64,000 nucleotides of DNA from Harenicola maris (GTDB taxonomy: Bacteria; Pseudomonadota; Alphaproteobacteria; Rhodobacterales; Rhodobacteraceae), in NCBI GenBank assembly GCA_018524345.1, contig JADQAZ010000002.1, positions 124,001-188,000 of the forward strand. Reading direction: 5' to 3'. Shown piece after piece: positions 62,213 to 64,000 of the stretch. A program made the translations under genes and the position numbers. The notes beneath the pieces are model-generated. The model worked only from the letters and a program-made list of their open reading frames with translations, searched no databases and was not told the origin of the DNA. Within the stretch, counting starts at the first letter, position 1; the number at the start of each line of letters is the position of its first letter.

Positions 62213-62500
62213 ATGCGCATCATCGGCCTGATCTACACCGGCTTGGCGATCTTTATCGCCCTGCAGGCAGAGGCCTATTTTGACCAGAACGCCTATAACA
62301 TCCACCTCTTGCTCGACCTTAGCGAAGAGCAAACCGACCAGCTGCGCAGCTTTGCCCCCCTTGTCGCCATTGCCCCGCTGGCCCTGATCGCCCTGACCAG
62401 CCTGCTGACCCGCAGGGTGATCTGGGCCGCTGTTATGGCGCTCTGCGCCGGCCTCGTCTGGATGGCCAGCACCAGCGCGATCGGCATCCTCTACCCCTGA
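62213..62500 (+). CDS. Small membrane protein downstream of rnr
   Basis: 95 residues; ATG directly follows the rnr stop (TAGATG). Three hydrophobic segments: IIGLIYTGLAIFIALQAEAY, SFAPLVAIAPLALIALTSLL and VIWAAVMALCAGLVWMASTS, separated by the polar DQNAYNIHLLLDLSEEQTDQ. Likely an inner-membrane protein translated with rnr. No family or function recognised. Confidence 0.7.
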   Translation: MRIIGLIYTGLAIFIALQAEAYFDQNAYNIHLLLDLSEEQTDQLRSFAPLVAIAPLALIALTSLLTRRVIWAAVMALCAGLVWMASTSAIGILYP

Positions 62501-62517
62501 CACCCCGAAAGGCGGCG

Positions 62518-62889
62518 TCAGCCCCCCGTCTTGGCACGGTGATAGCGCAGGGCATAGGCGATCACAGGGCGCAGCCGATCCGCCATCCCCGCAACATCGC
62601 CCACGCGAATGGCGCGGTTGCCCTCGATCACGCCCGCCTCGGGAAACAAGGGCGCGTGGCGGGCGATCACATCGCTCTGGCAATGGGCAAACAGCGCCAG
62701 AGATCCATCCTGGAGCGCCCCGATCCGCAGGGTCGAGCCGATATCGGTGAGATAGGCAGGCTGGCCCCAACGCAGAGCCTCTTGCAACGGCCCGATGTCC
62801 TCAAGGCCCGCCGCCACCTCGGCAATCAACGCCCGCAACGCCCCCGCCCCTTCGGGCAGAGCGTCAAGGGCGTCCTCCACTGCGCTCAT
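62518..62889 (-). CDS. DUF1801-family protein
   Basis: 123 residues from the ATG at 62887-62889, overlapping the GST stop as ATGA; the longer upstream frame lies inside the GST gene. DUF1801/YdhG-like pattern: VAAGLEDIGPLQEALRWGQP, AYLTDIGSTLRIGALQDGSL, ALFAHCQSDVIARHAPLFPE, and the C-terminal RLRPVIAYALRYHRAKTG. This fold is related to frataxin-like iron chaperones in part of the family; the function here is unknown. Translationally coupled to the GST-like gene. Confidence 0.85.
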   Translation of the reverse strand: MSAVEDALDALPEGAGALRALIAEVAAGLEDIGPLQEALRWGQPAYLTDIGSTLRIGALQDGSLALFAHCQSDVIARHAPLFPEAGVIEGNRAIRVGDVAGMADRLRPVIAYALRYHRAKTGG

Positions 62890-63581
62890 GCCAGCGCCGC
62901 GTTGAAACGGTCGATATACTCCATCAAGACAGCATCCCCCTTGACCCGCCGCACCAACGGCGTCTCCACCGGCGTTTTCACCCAAGCCTCCAGCATAGAG
63001 GCAAGGCTTATGTCCGCCAATGTCGGCGCCGCGCCAAACAAAAACCCGTCCGGATGAAGCATCCCGGCGGCGGCGGCCAAATCCTCCTCCGCACGGATCA
63101 TCAGGTCCGCCTCCGAAAGCCGCCCAAGCCCCTGCACCTTCATCCCCCTGCGCAGACCCCGCCGCAGCATCCCCGGCAAGACCCGCCGCACCACCGGCGG
63201 CATCCCCTTGAAATACACCCTGCGCACCACAGGCCAGACATCATCGCGGCCCCAACGGTCCAGCATGCCAAGGAAATACATATGCTCATCCGCCATCCGG
63301 ATAATGGCATGGGACAGGGCCCGCTCCCGCGCCGAAAGACCGGGCATGAAATCCGCCCCCTGTTGCTCCAGATAGGCGCGGATCAGGTTGGTATCGGCGA
63401 TCACCTCGCCGCTCTCCAACCGGATCGCAGGCAGCTTACCATAGGGCATCTTGCGCGGATCATCGAGGTCCTCGCGCTGCCACGCCGCCCCCGCAAGGGT
63501 CAGCATATGCCGCGCCTTGACGCAAAAGGGGCTGAGGGCAAAACTATTCAATCCGGCGGGGAAGGTAAGCAAAGTGATCAT
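62886..63581 (-). CDS. Glutathione S-transferase-family protein (metaxin/Tom37-like)
   Basis: 231 residues. N-terminal thioredoxin-like domain FALSPFCVKARHMLTLAGAA, KMPYGKLPAIRLESGEVIAD (cis-Pro and Glu-Ser/Asp of the glutathione site region) with TNLIRAYLEQQGADFMPGLS. A helical C-terminal domain follows: DEHMYFLGMLDRWGRDDVWP and GFLFGAAPTLADISLASMLE (N-capping box). The F-S-P-F-C pattern and the WGR-D-D-VW segment resemble the metaxin/fungal-type bacterial GST group. Enzymatic role unverified. Divergent from the YafY-like regulator. Confidence 0.85.
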   Translation of the reverse strand: MITLLTFPAGLNSFALSPFCVKARHMLTLAGAAWQREDLDDPRKMPYGKLPAIRLESGEVIADTNLIRAYLEQQGADFMPGLSARERALSHAIIRMADEHMYFLGMLDRWGRDDVWPVVRRVYFKGMPPVVRRVLPGMLRRGLRRGMKVQGLGRLSEADLMIRAEEDLAAAAGMLHPDGFLFGAAPTLADISLASMLEAWVKTPVETPLVRRVKGDAVLMEYIDRFNAALA

Positions 63582-63672
63582 GGGTCATATCCAGTTCGAG
63601 GTAAAATTTCTGCCCCAGTGCTAGGGCCTCCTCCTGTCAATTATTGTCAGCATGGGATAGCATAACCACACC

Positions 63673-64000
63673 ATGTCACGCACACACCGCCTGTTTCACC
63701 TTATGCAGCTTATGCGCCGCATGCCCCCGCCGGTCACGGCGGCGCAACTGGGCGCGGAAACCGGCGTCTCCGCCCGCTCCATCCACCGCGACATCGACAC
63801 CCTGCGCGAACTTGGCGCGGTGATCGATGGGGCGGCGGGCTATGGCTATACCCTGACAGAGGACGCCGCCCTCCCCCCGCTGATGTTCGAAGCCGAGGAG
63901 ATCGAGGCCCTTGTTCTGGGCCTGCGCGAGGTGCAGGCCGTGGGCGACCCCGATCTTGCGCAGGCCGCAGGGGCGGCTCTGGCCAAGCTCGGCGGCCGCC
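63673..64000 (+). CDS. YafY/WYL-type HTH transcriptional regulator (partial, 3' end outside window)
   Basis: First 109 codons. An N-terminal helix-turn-helix of the DeoR/HTH_11 type: MSRTHRLFHLMQLMRRMPPP, VTAAQLGAETGVSARSIHRD, IDTLRELGAVIDGAAGYGYT. It continues with the LPPLMFEAEEIEALVLGLRE segment that normally leads into a WYL domain, which would lie beyond the window. Divergent from the GST/DUF1801 pair, which it may control. Confidence 0.88.
   Translation, partial: MSRTHRLFHLMQLMRRMPPPVTAAQLGAETGVSARSIHRDIDTLRELGAVIDGAAGYGYTLTEDAALPPLMFEAEEIEALVLGLREVQAVGDPDLAQAAGAALAKLGGR

Overview
The window looks like chromosomal DNA of a marine-type alphaproteobacterium, most likely family Rhodobacteraceae (Roseobacter-like). 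The G+C content is high. It carries dapD/dapE, rlmN, serB and rnr with alphaproteobacterial-style neighbours, plus families common in that group: an IalB-type secreted protein, a Hint-domain protein, a BCCT osmolyte carrier and a ReAV-type asparaginase. No tRNA, rRNA, CRISPR array, transposase or integrase was recognised. The taxonomic call is inference from gene content.

Region 1 (about 1-29,700) is a large catabolic and uptake island. A minus-strand peptide-type ABC system leaves the window at the left: a permease and, upstream of it, a solute-binding protein whose two halves appear in circularly permuted order. Next comes an M28/PA-type metallopeptidase-like gene (2307-4046). An IclR regulator (12349-13137) then sits between two operons that point away from it. 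The left operon (12122 down to 4108) encodes M28 - M20 - M20 - HyuA - HyuB. The right operon (13193 to 21095) encodes M28 - quinone-oxidoreductase-like - HyuB - HyuA - M20. Nearly all adjacent genes overlap by 4 bases, so translation is probably coupled. Three promoter regions (about 2232, 12151 and 13152) share a GAAAC-N3-GTTTY palindrome followed by a second, weaker copy about 20 bases on; these are candidate operators of the IclR protein. A second peptide-type ABC operon follows (21521-26949: binding protein, permease, fused permease-ATPase, ATPase) together with a creatininase-family gene. A LysR regulator and a GhrA-like hydroxyacid reductase complete the island. The simplest reading is uptake and hydrolysis of a peptide-like or cyclic amide/ureide compound: ATP-dependent ring opening by HyuAB, then amide hydrolysis by M20/M28 enzymes. 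The substrate cannot be read from the sequence.

Region 2 (30,000-36,600) is one giant autotransporter gene (2166 codons) with a repeat-rich passenger and a C-terminal beta-barrel.

Region 3 (36,900-52,000) mixes housekeeping and envelope genes: serB, secreted proteins, a LprI-like protein, a ReAV-type asparaginase, an IalB protein, rlmN, a VOC protein, an NTF2/lumazine-like protein with a divergent GlxA/FtrA-type regulator, a CxxCH protein, a YceI-OmpA fusion, a phytase-like esterase, a BCCT transporter, a small membrane protein and a LOG-family protein. Three clusters of consecutive hairpins with unrelated stem sequences lie at gene ends here (37.83, 46.59 and 50.79 kb).

Region 4 (52,000-64,000) holds dapD, several short unknown genes separated by strong hairpins, a HutD-like protein, a DUF2934 protein with a histone-H1-like tail, a choice-of-anchor-L/Hint protein, dapE, a DUF2064 protein, rnr, a small membrane protein, a DUF1801 protein, a GST-family protein and the start of a YafY/WYL regulator.
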